Source of the DNA: Nocardia arizonensis
Lineage (GTDB): Bacteria > Actinomycetota > Actinomycetes > Mycobacteriales > Mycobacteriaceae
Assembly: GCF_001310275.1 (NCBI RefSeq)
Contig: NZ_LGYZ01000132.1
Span: forward strand, 1 to 64,000
DNA length: 64,000 nucleotides
Reading direction: 5' to 3'
The notes under the pieces were generated by a model, which saw only the letters and a program-made list of their open reading frames with translations, did not search any database and was not told the origin of the DNA. Every line of letters starts with the position of its first letter. Position 1 is the stretch's first letter. Below, piece by piece: positions 26,841 through 34,802 of this stretch. The translations under genes were made by a program, and so were the position numbers.

Positions 26841-26856
26841 CGTACATACCTGTACG
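26841..26856. promoter_or_regulatory. TetR operator 2 (CGTAC-N6-GTACG)
   Basis: Second copy of the same operator core with 5-bp arms and the same 6-bp spacer, 15 bp before the tetR GTG start. It would give autorepression. Confidence 0.8.
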
Positions 26857-26870
26857 AGATAGGATGTGGT

Positions 26871-27464
26871 GTGACCACCGCCGACGCCCGTCCACGCCGC
26901 CGCGCCGACGCCCAGCGCAGCATCGCCGCGATCGTGGCCGCCGCCCGCGCGCAACTGAGCGCCGATCCCGAGGCCGGCGTCGAGGACATCGCCCGCGCCG
27001 CCGGGGTCGGCCGCCAGACCCTCTACGGGCATTTCCGCACGCGCGCCGACCTCGTCGACGCCGCCCTCACCGATGCCCTCGCCGAGGGCGAGAAGGCCCT
27101 CGCCGTACTGGATCTCGACGGCGACGCCGACCACGCCCTGACCACCCTGCTGACCTCGAGCTGGGCACTGGTCGCCGAATCGGCGGCGCTGCTCACCGCC
27201 GTGCAAGCGACCCTGGGACCCGACCGGGTCAGGGACCTGCACGCCGTCCCCGCGCAGCGGCTCACCGCTCTGCTCGACCGAGGCCGAGCTCAGGGCGTCG
27301 TGCGCACCGATCTCCCCGTGGAATGGCTGGTCAACCTCGTGCACTACGTCCTGCACGGCGCGGCCACCGAACTGCGCGCCGGACGGCTGACCGCCGACCA
27401 GGTCCCCGGTGTGGTCACCGCCACCATCCGCTCCGCGCTGCGCCCCGACCACACCCGCCCCTGA
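26871..27464 (+). CDS. TetR-family repressor of the adjacent MFS pump
   Basis: 197-residue TetR protein. HTH is VEDIARAAGVGRQTLYGHF near 40-58. The ligand domain is of the common actinobacterial TetR_C type with GPDRVRDLHAVPAQRLTALLDRGRAQGVVRTDLP near 125-155. GTG start follows operator 2. Divergent from the MFS gene and expected to repress both genes. Confidence 0.9.
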   Translation: MTTADARPRRRADAQRSIAAIVAAARAQLSADPEAGVEDIARAAGVGRQTLYGHFRTRADLVDAALTDALAEGEKALAVLDLDGDADHALTTLLTSSWALVAESAALLTAVQATLGPDRVRDLHAVPAQRLTALLDRGRAQGVVRTDLPVEWLVNLVHYVLHGAATELRAGRLTADQVPGVVTATIRSALRPDHTRP

Positions 27465-27534
27465 CCCCTTCGGGCGAACGAACGCGGCCCCGCCCCGACG
27501 TCATCGAGGCAGGGCCACCGGATCGACCGCGAGC

Positions 27535-28203
27535 TCAGCCCGCCAGCAGGCCCTGCATTCGGGTGATCTCGCTCTGCTGAGCGTCGATGATCCGCTGGGC
27601 CAGCGCCTTCGCCTCCGGATCGGCTCCCGCCCCCAATTCGGTGCGCGCCATCTCGATCGCCCCTTGATGGTGAGCGATCATCGCCGTCAGCCACATACGG
27701 TCGAACTCGGCGCCGGTAGCGCCACGCATCTGCGCCATCTGCTCATCGCTCATCATTCCCGGCATCGCACCGGAGGTCATCGGCATGGAACCGGGTGTCA
27801 TCGGCATACCGCCGTGATCCATTCCCCCACCGGTGGTGGGGGTCGCCGATGCTCCCCAGGACTGCAACCAGCCGGTCATGGTCGCGATCTCGGGGTCCTG
27901 GGCAGCCTGGATCTGCGCGGCCAACTCCAACACCTCCGGGTTGGTCGAACGCGACGGCGCCATCGCCGCCATCTCCACCGCCTGGCGGTGATGCGGAATC
28001 ATCTCCCGAGCGAAGGCGACATCGGCGTCGTTGTGCGCACCGGTGACCGTGCCGCTGCCGGTCGACGCGGGCGCGGTGGCGGTGGCCGCGGTGTCGGTGT
28101 GCCCGTTGTGGCCACCAGCGGAATCGTCGTCGCTACATCCGGACAGCACAGCGGCCGAGGCGAGGATCGCCAGCACGGCCGAGGCAAGGGTCTTCTTGGA
28201 CAT
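27535..28203 (-). CDS. DUF305 lipoprotein (copper-associated)
   Basis: 222-residue exported protein. A signal peptide with lipobox LSGC (Cys23) is followed by a His/Thr-rich spacer. Two DUF305 halves carry paired histidines, AREMIPHHRQAVEMA near 70 and TAMIAHHQGAIEMA near 175. Between them lies a Met/His-rich segment (MDHGGMPMTPGSMPM...MPGMM) of the kind that binds Cu(I) in the periplasm. DUF305 proteins commonly occur with copper oxidases and P-type ATPases, as here. The gene upstream on the same strand (28294-28767) is probably co-transcribed. Confidence 0.9.
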   Translation of the reverse strand: MSKKTLASAVLAILASAAVLSGCSDDDSAGGHNGHTDTAATATAPASTGSGTVTGAHNDADVAFAREMIPHHRQAVEMAAMAPSRSTNPEVLELAAQIQAAQDPEIATMTGWLQSWGASATPTTGGGMDHGGMPMTPGSMPMTSGAMPGMMSDEQMAQMRGATGAEFDRMWLTAMIAHHQGAIEMARTELGAGADPEAKALAQRIIDAQQSEITRMQGLLAG

Positions 28204-28293
28204 CGATACTCCTGAAGTTCTCGAGCAGTGAAGGGACGTGACGGGTCAGCGCCGCGACCGGGGGAGGGAACTCACCGGTCCGGCGGACGTCGA

Positions 28294-28767
28294 TCACTGC
28301 CGCAGCACGCACAGAACAGCCAGGCGCCGCAACGTCGGCCCCGGCGGCGGACGCGCGGCGGCCCCCGCACCTGAGGGCCACCGCTCCCGCCTGATCCCCA
28401 CAGAAGACGGCCAGATCACCGCGACCAACACCAGCGCCACACCCGCTAGTGCGGCCATGATCGCCAGACACAGGTGCAACAGATCGTGACCGCCGTGCTC
28501 ACCCACGGGAGTATGACCTGCACCGCCCGCCCGGTCTTCACCGAGCACGACCGTCGGCGCAGCACAGCAAGCCCCGCGCGTTCCGGCTTCGATGAGAGTC
28601 GGATCCGAGGTCGCCGTGGCGTCGGCAGACCAGGCATGATGGGAGCCCATCCCGTGCGCAGGACTCTCGGCTACCGAAAACATCAGGTGATGCATGCCCA
28701 GCACGGCCACCACCAAGGCGACCATCAGCAGTGGACGCGCCAACGCCCTCGTACAGCCGAACAGCAC
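28294..28767 (-). CDS. DUF6153-like small membrane protein
   Basis: About 157 residues with an N-terminal hydrophobic helix (LLMVALVVAVLGMHHLMF), a periplasmic-looking segment with HGMGSHH, a CC pair and GEHGGHD, then a second helix near 110 (LCLAIMAALAGVALVLVAVIW). This layout matches DUF6153 proteins found beside DUF305 genes in actinobacteria. The start is uncertain: a GGAGGT lies almost directly against the GTG at 28767, which is closer than usual, and an upstream in-frame ATG at 28872 would add an unlikely N-terminus. Probably an operon with the DUF305 gene. Confidence 0.7.
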   Translation of the reverse strand: MLFGCTRALARPLLMVALVVAVLGMHHLMFSVAESPAHGMGSHHAWSADATATSDPTLIEAGTRGACCAAPTVVLGEDRAGGAGHTPVGEHGGHDLLHLCLAIMAALAGVALVLVAVIWPSSVGIRRERWPSGAGAAARPPPGPTLRRLAVLCVLRQ

Positions 28768-28892
28768 ACCTCCAAATCTAGCAGCGCCGACCCGCGCGTC
28801 GTCGCGGTGATCACTGCCGCACGGGGTGGGCTCACCGGGATGGCAGAATGTAGAGCGCGGTGGTGGCGACAACGGTGACTCCCAGGGCCTAG

Positions 28893-30458
28893 CTTGAGTT
28901 TTAACCTGTGCGGCGTGGTCGCGGCCCTGCCGGTGTTGGTGCGCGAGTGTTGCTGGCGGTCTTCATGTGGACGTCATAGCGGGGTGCGGGCCGCTGGTTG
29001 CTGCGGCCCGCTGGTCGGCCTGGACCCGGTCGTGAGGGTTTCGGCGCGCTGGCCGGACAAGCGATGTTCGGGCGTAGGTGCCGAAACACCCGACGGACGC
29101 GTGCGGGTGTGAGTCGTTGCGCGGCAACAGGTTTCTCCCATGGTCGCCGCTGATCCCGGGCGAGTCCGCGCGCCAGGCGAAGCTGGGTGTAAGCGGCAAA
29201 CAGCATCCAGGTCCACCGGTCCGCTCCAGCGGGATCGCGGGGTTTCGGTGCGGTCCAGCCGAGGGTTTGCTTGAGCATTCGGAAGGTGTGCTCGATGTCG
29301 AACCGGCGCAAAAACGCCTGCCAGAGCAGATCGACGGTCCTGGTGTCCAGATCGGTGCCCGAATGCCACAACCAGACCGGTTTCGGTATCGCGCCGCTGG
29401 GGAGCCGCGCGACGTCGAGCCGGATCACAGCGCCTTCGATGACGGGGAGTTTTCCGGCGGTGGCGACCCAGGACGAGCGGTGGGTCAGCCGCGGATGCAA
29501 CCGGTCCCACGACCGGGCGTGCGCAGGTCCGTAAAGCCTGGTCTCGGTAAGTGTTTCGGTCGCAGGTTCGCCCCAGGTCCCAGGGTCGCCGAACACGAAC
29601 TCGCCGCCGTGGCGGGGTGGGCGGCCCGTGGTGCCGGGCAGCCATGACGGTGCTGGACGGCGCAAGACACGGTCCGATCGCATCCGCGCCAGCACTCGCA
29701 CCGGCAGATCCGACAGCAGGAACGCCAGCCGGGGCCCGTCGTAGCCGGCGTCGGCTACGACCCAGATATCGGGATCACCAGACCGCCACTGACCAGCGGT
29801 GATCAGATTGCCGATCACCGAACGCAACTGGGCTGCGGTGACCTCGGCCGCGTCGTCACCGGGCGCGAGCCGGACCGCGTCCAGCGGTGCGGTCCAGGAA
29901 CTGCGGCCGGTCTCGAGCGCGACCACCACCGAGAACGGCCAGCCCGGGATCATCTGGTGAGTGTTCTTGGCTCGGCCGTAGGTGTGACACAGGATCCGCT
30001 GCGGGCAGGTATGCGCTTCGGGCCGCAGCCAGCAGGTGATGTCGACCGCCAGCACCAGCCTGCCGTCCGCGGCCCTGGGCAGCGGGACCGCGGTCAGCGC
30101 CCGCCGCAGCCGCTCCACGTCGATGCGGCCGCGATCCAGTGCCGCATACACGCTGCCGTGACCACGACGATGCTCGGCGAGCAGGGACAATTCCGGCAGC
30201 GAACGCACCGGGCCGTCCGCGCACAATACCGCGTCGATCAGTTCGAACACCGCGTCGGCTCGTGCGGTCACGCACCGATACATCTCCTGCCGGAACGCCG
30301 ACAGGTCCCTGCGAGCACCGGCGGCGCCGGAGTCGTGCACACTGTTCAACTGAAGCCCTTGGTCGAGATTCTCTCTGTCGCAAGATGAATCATCAACCAA
30401 GGGCTTCGTTCAAGATCGACCGGGGCCCGTCTGGCCAGCCCCGAGCTTAAAACTCAAG
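28893..30458 (-). mobile_element. IS701-family insertion sequence, 1566 bp
   Basis: The ends are perfect 12-bp terminal inverted repeats, CTTGAGTTTTAA at 28893-28904 and its complement at 30447-30458. A CTAG on each side (28889-28892 and 30459-30462) fits the 4-bp CTAG-type target duplication of the IS701 family. One transposase gene fills the element, and its TAA stop lies inside the left terminal repeat. The element looks complete. Confidence 0.88.
28901..30349 (-). CDS. IS701-family DDE transposase
   Basis: About 482 residues, the DDE transposase of the IS701-like element. Recognisable blocks are VDITCWLRPEA (first Asp), a VADAGYDG segment (second Asp) and a FLRRFDIEHTFRMLKQTLGWTAPKPRDP segment with the glutamate of the YREK-like region. 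The start is set at TTG giving LNSVHDSGAAGARRDL, which matches related transposases; a TTG 17 codons upstream (30400) is also open. The reading frame is intact. Confidence 0.85.
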   Translation of the reverse strand: MNSVHDSGAAGARRDLSAFRQEMYRCVTARADAVFELIDAVLCADGPVRSLPELSLLAEHRRGHGSVYAALDRGRIDVERLRRALTAVPLPRAADGRLVLAVDITCWLRPEAHTCPQRILCHTYGRAKNTHQMIPGWPFSVVVALETGRSSWTAPLDAVRLAPGDDAAEVTAAQLRSVIGNLITAGQWRSGDPDIWVVADAGYDGPRLAFLLSDLPVRVLARMRSDRVLRRPAPSWLPGTTGRPPRHGGEFVFGDPGTWGEPATETLTETRLYGPAHARSWDRLHPRLTHRSSWVATAGKLPVIEGAVIRLDVARLPSGAIPKPVWLWHSGTDLDTRTVDLLWQAFLRRFDIEHTFRMLKQTLGWTAPKPRDPAGADRWTWMLFAAYTQLRLARGLARDQRRPWEKPVAAQRLTPARVRRVFRHLRPNIACPASAPKPSRPGPGRPAGRSNQRPAPRYDVHMKTASNTRAPTPAGPRPRRTG

Positions 30459-30471
30459 CTAGGGCGTGTCC

Positions 30472-31179
30472 TCAAAGCCAGATGAGGAGGGTCGCGAGGT
30501 CGAGCATCCCTCGGTAGGAGACGGCGGTCTTGTCGTAGCGGGTAGCGATGGCTCGATACTGTTTGAGCCGGTTGAAGCAGCGTTCGACGACATTACGGCG
30601 GCGGTAGATGTTTCTGTCGAACCTCGGTGGTCGTCCACCGGCAGTTCCGCGGCGGCGTCGATGCGCTTGCTGGTCGATACGCTCGGGAATCGTCGCGGCG
30701 ATACCGCGGCGGCGCAGGTACTCCCGAATCGCGCGCGTCGAATAGCCCTTGTCGGCCAACACCCTGCGGGGCCGCGTCCATGGCCGACCACATCCCGGAC
30801 GCGGCATCCTGATCCCGGCCAAGACCCGAACGAACACCGTGCAATCGTTGACATTGCCGCCGGTCAACACCACCGAGACCGGACGACCCAGACCGTCGCA
30901 AGCCAGATGGATCTTCGTGGACAGGCCACCACGCGACCGGCCGATCCCATGATCGACCGGTTCGTCAACGGCGTCGTAAAACCCTCTCCCCACCGGCGAG
31001 CACGACCCGCGCGCCCGCACCGTGCTGATGAACCCGCACGATCGTGGAATCCACCGACACCTCACGATCGAGCTCGGCCACCGCGTCGGCGACCACCCGC
31101 ACCCTCGCCACCAGCACCGCCAGGGTGCCGTTACGCGACCACCGCCAGAACCGGTTGTAGACCGTCTTCCACGGTCCAT
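30472..31179 (-). CDS. IS5-family transposase, second frame (C-terminal part)
   Basis: The useful part begins around 30990, with DAVDEPVDHGIGRSRGGLSTKIHL, and continues through VLADKGYSTRAIREYLRRRG (second Asp) to RRRNVVERCFNRLKQYRAIATRYDKTA (Glu) and the end ...LATLLIWL. The residues before that are an out-of-frame shadow of the first part. Joining the two frames requires +1 (or -2) near 30985-31010, where the coding strand has G- and T-runs. This may be programmed frameshifting, which is common in this group, or an inactivating indel. Confidence 0.75.
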   Translation of the reverse strand: MDRGRRSTTGSGGGRVTAPWRCWWRGCGWSPTRWPSSIVRCRWIPRSCGFISTVRARGSCSPVGRGFYDAVDEPVDHGIGRSRGGLSTKIHLACDGLGRPVSVVLTGGNVNDCTVFVRVLAGIRMPRPGCGRPWTRPRRVLADKGYSTRAIREYLRRRGIAATIPERIDQQAHRRRRGTAGGRPPRFDRNIYRRRNVVERCFNRLKQYRAIATRYDKTAVSYRGMLDLATLLIWL

Positions 31180-31345
31180 ACCGCTGCGGCAGATCCCGCC
31201 AGGCCACCCCCGTCCTCGCCTTGTACAACATGCCGTTGATCACCCGCCGGTCATCCACCCGAGGACGACCCTTCGCACCCGAGACCGGCAACAACGGCTC
31301 CACCACCCGCCACTGATCCTCGGTCAACTCATGCCTACGCACCAC
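30965..31345 (-). CDS. IS5-family transposase, first frame (N-terminal part)
   Basis: 126 residues starting MVRRHELTEDQWRVVEPLLP, the DUF4096-type N-terminal domain of IS5 transposases, followed by DRRVINGMLYKARTGVAWRDLPQRYGPW and VSVDSTIVRVHQHGAGAR, which carries the first catalytic Asp. It then runs out of homology after about residue 110 and stops. The catalytic remainder is in another frame (30472-31179), so a frameshift is needed to make a full transposase. Confidence 0.8.
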   Translation of the reverse strand: MVRRHELTEDQWRVVEPLLPVSGAKGRPRVDDRRVINGMLYKARTGVAWRDLPQRYGPWKTVYNRFWRWSRNGTLAVLVARVRVVADAVAELDREVSVDSTIVRVHQHGAGARVVLAGGERVLRRR

Positions 31346-31396
31346 GACCGAGCATCAAACCACACCAGCCACAATCACTTTGAGGACAGGCTCTAG

Positions 31397-32228
31397 CGCA
31401 GTCCTCGTTCAGGCAGCGCCAGCCGCAGCTGCTCGCTGATGTATCCGCTGACCAGTCCGCTCGCACCGGCAGCCGATCCCGATGACCCAACCGCAAACGT
31501 GGCTGCGACCGCGGCCGCCTCGACCTCATCTGTCGCCGAAAAACACTCCCGGAAAAGGGAATACCACGGATTCATCGTCACCGTCTCGGGCCGCCCCCTC
31601 GGCCGCCGCCCGAACACGGCCAGATCAGCCGTCGCGGTCACGCAGCAGGCGCAGCTCGTCGTCAAGCCGTCGGAGGCAGGTCGGGCGCTCGCTCAACGGC
31701 TCACGTTGCCGTCCGCCGACGTCATTGCCTCCAAGGGCGGTACTGCGTCGGTGATCGCGGCGCATCGCCCTCCGCGCCGCGCGCCCCGGCGTCATGAAAA
31801 TCCCGGCGCGGGTGGTTCACAACCGTCGAACACGCCGTGACGAACGGAGTCTTCACCCCCGCGACCTGCCATCGGTCTCCGTTGACAAACGAATCATCAA
31901 CTCACAGGACGTTCGTGCCGTATCTGGCCAGCCGCACCCACCACCCGCCAACCCGGATTCCGGCAACTGAGCCCTGGCAGGGTGCTCGCCGTCGTCCTCC
32001 CCGGTGGCCGCCTATAGAAACTGAGATCCGCTCGTGCGGGGTAGGTCTTAGCAACGAGTCGCAGCTCAGGCTCGGTCAGGTTCGAAGCGTGCTACGGGCT
32101 GAAGGCGCCTATAGGTCCGGGCAACACCGATTCGCTCAGCCATAGCGGCGATCTCAACGTGCACTCGGACCGAGAACCTGATTGGATAAGTCTTGCGGCC
32201 GAGCTCGTGCCCAGTCGTCCTTGGGCGA
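31397..32228. other. 832-bp intergenic stretch beside the IS pair
   Basis: No supported gene. A 90-codon minus-strand frame (31393-31665) starts MTTSCACCVTATADLAVFG and ends in a TAG supplied by the CTAG at the IS border, so it could be the 5' remnant of a gene cut by the insertion; I recognise no family. A 133-codon plus-strand frame overlaps it and looks like its antisense shadow. The rest, to 32228, has no ribosome binding site or recognisable product. Confidence 0.4.
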
Positions 32229-32645
32229 TCAGTGGAGTGTGCTGAGTTCGGTGAGGAGGTCGTGGATGCGGGCGGCGACGTCGTCGCGGACCAGGCGCAT
32301 GCGCTCGATGCCCTCGATGCCGCGTTCGAAGGGTTCGTCGGTGTCCCAGTTGACGATCCGAACGCCTTCGACCGGGTCGATGTGGGCTTCGCGGCCGAGG
32401 GTGACGACTACATCGACCGCGCGCAGCAGGCGCGGATCGATCGGCTTGGGGGATTCCTGGCTCAAGTCGACCTCGACTTCGTGCAGCGATTGCACCGACA
32501 TCTCGTTGAGTGCGGTGCCGGGGCGAGTGCCCGCGGAGTAGATGTCGACCCGGTCGCCCGCGGCCTTGCGCATCAGCCCGGCGGCCATCTGTGACTTGCC
32601 GCCGTTCTTCACGCACACGAACAACACTGCCGGTTTCGTGCTCAC
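32229..32645 (-). CDS. Arsenate reductase-like low-molecular-weight phosphatase
   Basis: 138 residues, LMW-PTP fold. The active-site loop is FVCVKNGGKSQMA near residues 9-21 instead of the usual CxHNAGRSQMA, with the catalytic Cys kept and Arg replaced by Lys. The general-acid region is less typical (TLGREAHIDP). This KNGGKS variant is seen in a separate clade of actinobacterial arsenate-reductase-like proteins. GTG start gives VSTKPAVLFVC. It is downstream of the phosphate-binding protein gene on the same strand in an arsenic locus. Enzyme activity with the altered loop is uncertain. Confidence 0.8.
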   Translation of the reverse strand: MSTKPAVLFVCVKNGGKSQMAAGLMRKAAGDRVDIYSAGTRPGTALNEMSVQSLHEVEVDLSQESPKPIDPRLLRAVDVVVTLGREAHIDPVEGVRIVNWDTDEPFERGIEGIERMRLVRDDVAARIHDLLTELSTLH

Positions 32646-32789
32646 TGCTCTCGTGGCCCTTTCGGTTGAAGTCGTTGTTGCCCTGTGGGTATCGGCGATA
32701 GGCGATACCCCCGAGACGATGCGAACAGGGGACACTGCGCCCCACTCCGCGCCGTCACCGAGCGGGGCGGGGCGGGGCGGGGGTGCGGG

Positions 32790-33749
32790 TTACTGTCCGG
32801 CGGTTTCGACGATGTCGGCCAGTTCGGCGCGGGCCTGGGACAGTTGCGGGCTGGTCATCGGGATGAACCCCGCAGTGTCGACGATCTTGGCGTTGCTGTT
32901 GATGTAGAACTCGGCGAACTTCTCCACCTGCGGCTTCTTCAGCGCGGTGTCGGTGAGGTAGATGAACAGCGGCCGGGCGAGGGGCTTGTAGCTGCCGTCC
33001 TGAGCGGTGGGCACCGACGGTGCGATGCAGCCTTTGCCGTTGTCGATCGCGACCGCGCGCAGCTTGTCGGTGTTGTCCTCGAAGTAGGAGTAGCCGAAGT
33101 AGCCGAGCGCGCCCTTGGCCGCGGCGACGCCCGCGACGGTGACGTTGTCGTCCTCGGTGGCCTGGTAGTCGGTGCGGCTGGCGCCGTCTGTGCCGGTGAT
33201 GGCCTGGGTGAAGTAGTCGAAGGTGCCCGAGTCGATGCCCGCGCCGAACAGGCTCAGCGGCTCGTTCGGGAAGGCTGGGTCGATCTCGTTCCAGTTCCTG
33301 ACCGTCGAGCCGGGCTCCCACATCTTCTTCAGCTGCGCGACGGTCAGGCAGGTGGCCCAGGTGTTGTCCTTGTTGACCACGACGGTGAGCGCGTCGTTGG
33401 CGACCTGCAACGCGCTGAAGATCACCCCGTGCTGCCCGCACGCGGTGGATTCGGCACCGCTCATCGGCCGTGAGGCATCGGAGATGTCGATCTGTCCGGC
33501 GCAGAACTTCTTGAACCCGCCACCGGTACCGGAGGCGGTGACCTCGACCTGTACCTGCGGGTGTTCGGCGGTGAAGAGTTTGCCCGCGGCCACCGACAGC
33601 GGTTCGACCGTGCTCGATCCATCGATCACCACCGGCCCCGACAACATCACCTCCGGCTGCGGATCGCCGCCTCCGCAGGCGGTCAGGGTCAGCGCGGTGA
33701 GCAGGGCGAGCGCGGGAACACGCAGGCGGCGGGCCTGGCGGACAGTCAT
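32790..33749 (-). CDS. pstS: Phosphate-binding lipoprotein PstS
   Basis: 319-residue ABC-transporter substrate-binding protein of the PstS family. The signal peptide ends in lipobox LTAC (Cys25). The phosphate-site hallmarks are IDGSSTVEPLS near 42-52, SGTGGGFKKFCAGQIDISDASRPM near 75-97 and DSGTFDYFTQA near 165. No pstCAB genes accompany it. It lies in an arsenic-resistance locus and is divergent from the arsR-arsC fusion gene, so it may be arsenate-responsive and help discriminate phosphate from arsenate. That role is inferred. Confidence 0.92.
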   Translation of the reverse strand: MTVRQARRLRVPALALLTALTLTACGGGDPQPEVMLSGPVVIDGSSTVEPLSVAAGKLFTAEHPQVQVEVTASGTGGGFKKFCAGQIDISDASRPMSGAESTACGQHGVIFSALQVANDALTVVVNKDNTWATCLTVAQLKKMWEPGSTVRNWNEIDPAFPNEPLSLFGAGIDSGTFDYFTQAITGTDGASRTDYQATEDDNVTVAGVAAAKGALGYFGYSYFEDNTDKLRAVAIDNGKGCIAPSVPTAQDGSYKPLARPLFIYLTDTALKKPQVEKFAEFYINSNAKIVDTAGFIPMTSPQLSQARAELADIVETAGQ

Positions 33750-34057
33750 GACGAGGAGAGCCTTCCTGATCGGTCCCGCACCGGCCGGCCACAGGCGGCC
33801 GAGCTCGGGGGGACAGAATGTAGGTCGAAGATTTGCGGGCGTGGCAGGGCGCTGCGGTCGCAACGACAGCGCGAGGGGACGGCCGATCCGGCCGGTTGTC
33901 GGTGATCGATTCCGGTTGCGCCTCTGCGGATTTCGCCATGCTCGTTCCGTGGAGGCGTGTGCGTTCGGGCGGTGCGGGCCGGTCGGCTCGACGACGGACC
34001 GGATGTCTTTTTCCGAGCCTTCCCCCGTGCGCTTGACCCACGATATTGGATCAGCGA

Positions 34058-34072
34058 TCATTGAGTCAATGA
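34058..34072. promoter_or_regulatory. ArsR-type operator TCATTGA-G-TCAATGA over a start codon
   Basis: Perfect palindrome with 7-bp arms whose right half contains the ATG (34069-34071) of the arsR-arsC fusion gene. Binding there would block its own expression, and perhaps the divergent pstS. A near-identical site lies at 40252-40266. Confidence 0.7.
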
Positions 34073-34752
34073 CTACTGAGGAACTATGGTCGGTGGCGCG
34101 GCGGGCCGAGGTGCACGCCGCGCTCGCCGACATCACGCGGATACAGATCGTGGACATACTGGCCACCGGCGACATGGCGTCCTCGGAGCTGTGCGCCCGG
34201 CTGGGCCTGTCGACCAACCTGCTGGCCCACCACGTCCAGGTCCTCGAACGCGCCGGGCTGGTGCGCCGCGACCGCTCCGAGGGGGACCGTCGCCGCAGCT
34301 ACCTGCGCCTGGTCACCGACTTCGGCGCGAATCTGCTGCCGCGCAGCGTGATCCCCGCCCAACGGGTGGTATTCGTGTGTTCGCGCAACACCGCGCGCTC
34401 ACAACTGGCGGTCGCCGCCTGGGCCCAACGCAGCCAGGTCCCGGCCACCTCGGCGGGCACCCATCCCGCCGAACGGGTGCATCCGGGCGCGGTCGCCGCC
34501 GCGCGCCGTCACCGCATCCCCCTGCGTCCCCGATCCCCGCAGTCTGTCGAGGGGCTGGTGCGGCCGGGGGATCTGGTGATCGCGGTCTGCGACAACGCCC
34601 ACGAGGAGCTGCCCGCCGACCTCGCACGTCTGCACTGGTCGATCCCCGACCCGGTCCCCGCCGGAACCGAGGACGCCTTCGACCTCGCCCTGGATCAACT
34701 CCGTCAACGCATCGACCGCATCGCGGTCACCGTCACCACCGACCCCGCCTGA
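34069..34752 (+). CDS. ArsR repressor fused to an ArsC-like (LMW-PTP) domain
   Basis: 227 residues. Residues about 5-85 are a winged-helix ArsR domain (HAALADITRIQIVDILATGDMASSELCARLGLSTNLLAHHVQVLERAGLV). Residues about 100-220 are a low-molecular-weight phosphatase domain with loop VFVCSRNTARSQLA. The usual ArsR CVC metal site is absent; one Cys lies in SELCARL. The start is the ATG within the operator palindrome; an upstream frame exists but overlaps the divergent promoter. It is followed 50 bp later by an arsenate reductase gene. The fusion may sense and reduce arsenate in one chain, or the PTP domain may serve as a sensor. Confidence 0.88.
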   Translation: MTTEELWSVARRAEVHAALADITRIQIVDILATGDMASSELCARLGLSTNLLAHHVQVLERAGLVRRDRSEGDRRRSYLRLVTDFGANLLPRSVIPAQRVVFVCSRNTARSQLAVAAWAQRSQVPATSAGTHPAERVHPGAVAAARRHRIPLRPRSPQSVEGLVRPGDLVIAVCDNAHEELPADLARLHWSIPDPVPAGTEDAFDLALDQLRQRIDRIAVTVTTDPA

Positions 34753-34802
34753 CCCGACCTCATCCGAAAACACTTTCACTGCTGCATGTTTGGAGTCCTG
34801 CC

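Larger units (their letters stand above)
30463..31392 (-). mobile_element. IS5-family (IS427-group-like) insertion sequence, 930 bp
   Basis: The terminal repeats are GGGCGTGTCCTCAAAG at the left end and, inverted, GAGCCTGTCCTCAAAG at the right end (14 of 16 bases match). It is flanked by CTAG at 30459-30462 and 31393-31396. The left CTAG is shared with the IS701-like element, so the two insertions abut exactly. It encodes a two-frame transposase. Confidence 0.85.

Noticed and set aside
31439..31840. 133-codon plus-strand frame next to the IS5-like element
   Set aside because: Low-complexity, no ribosome site, overlaps an equally weak antisense frame; no recognisable product.
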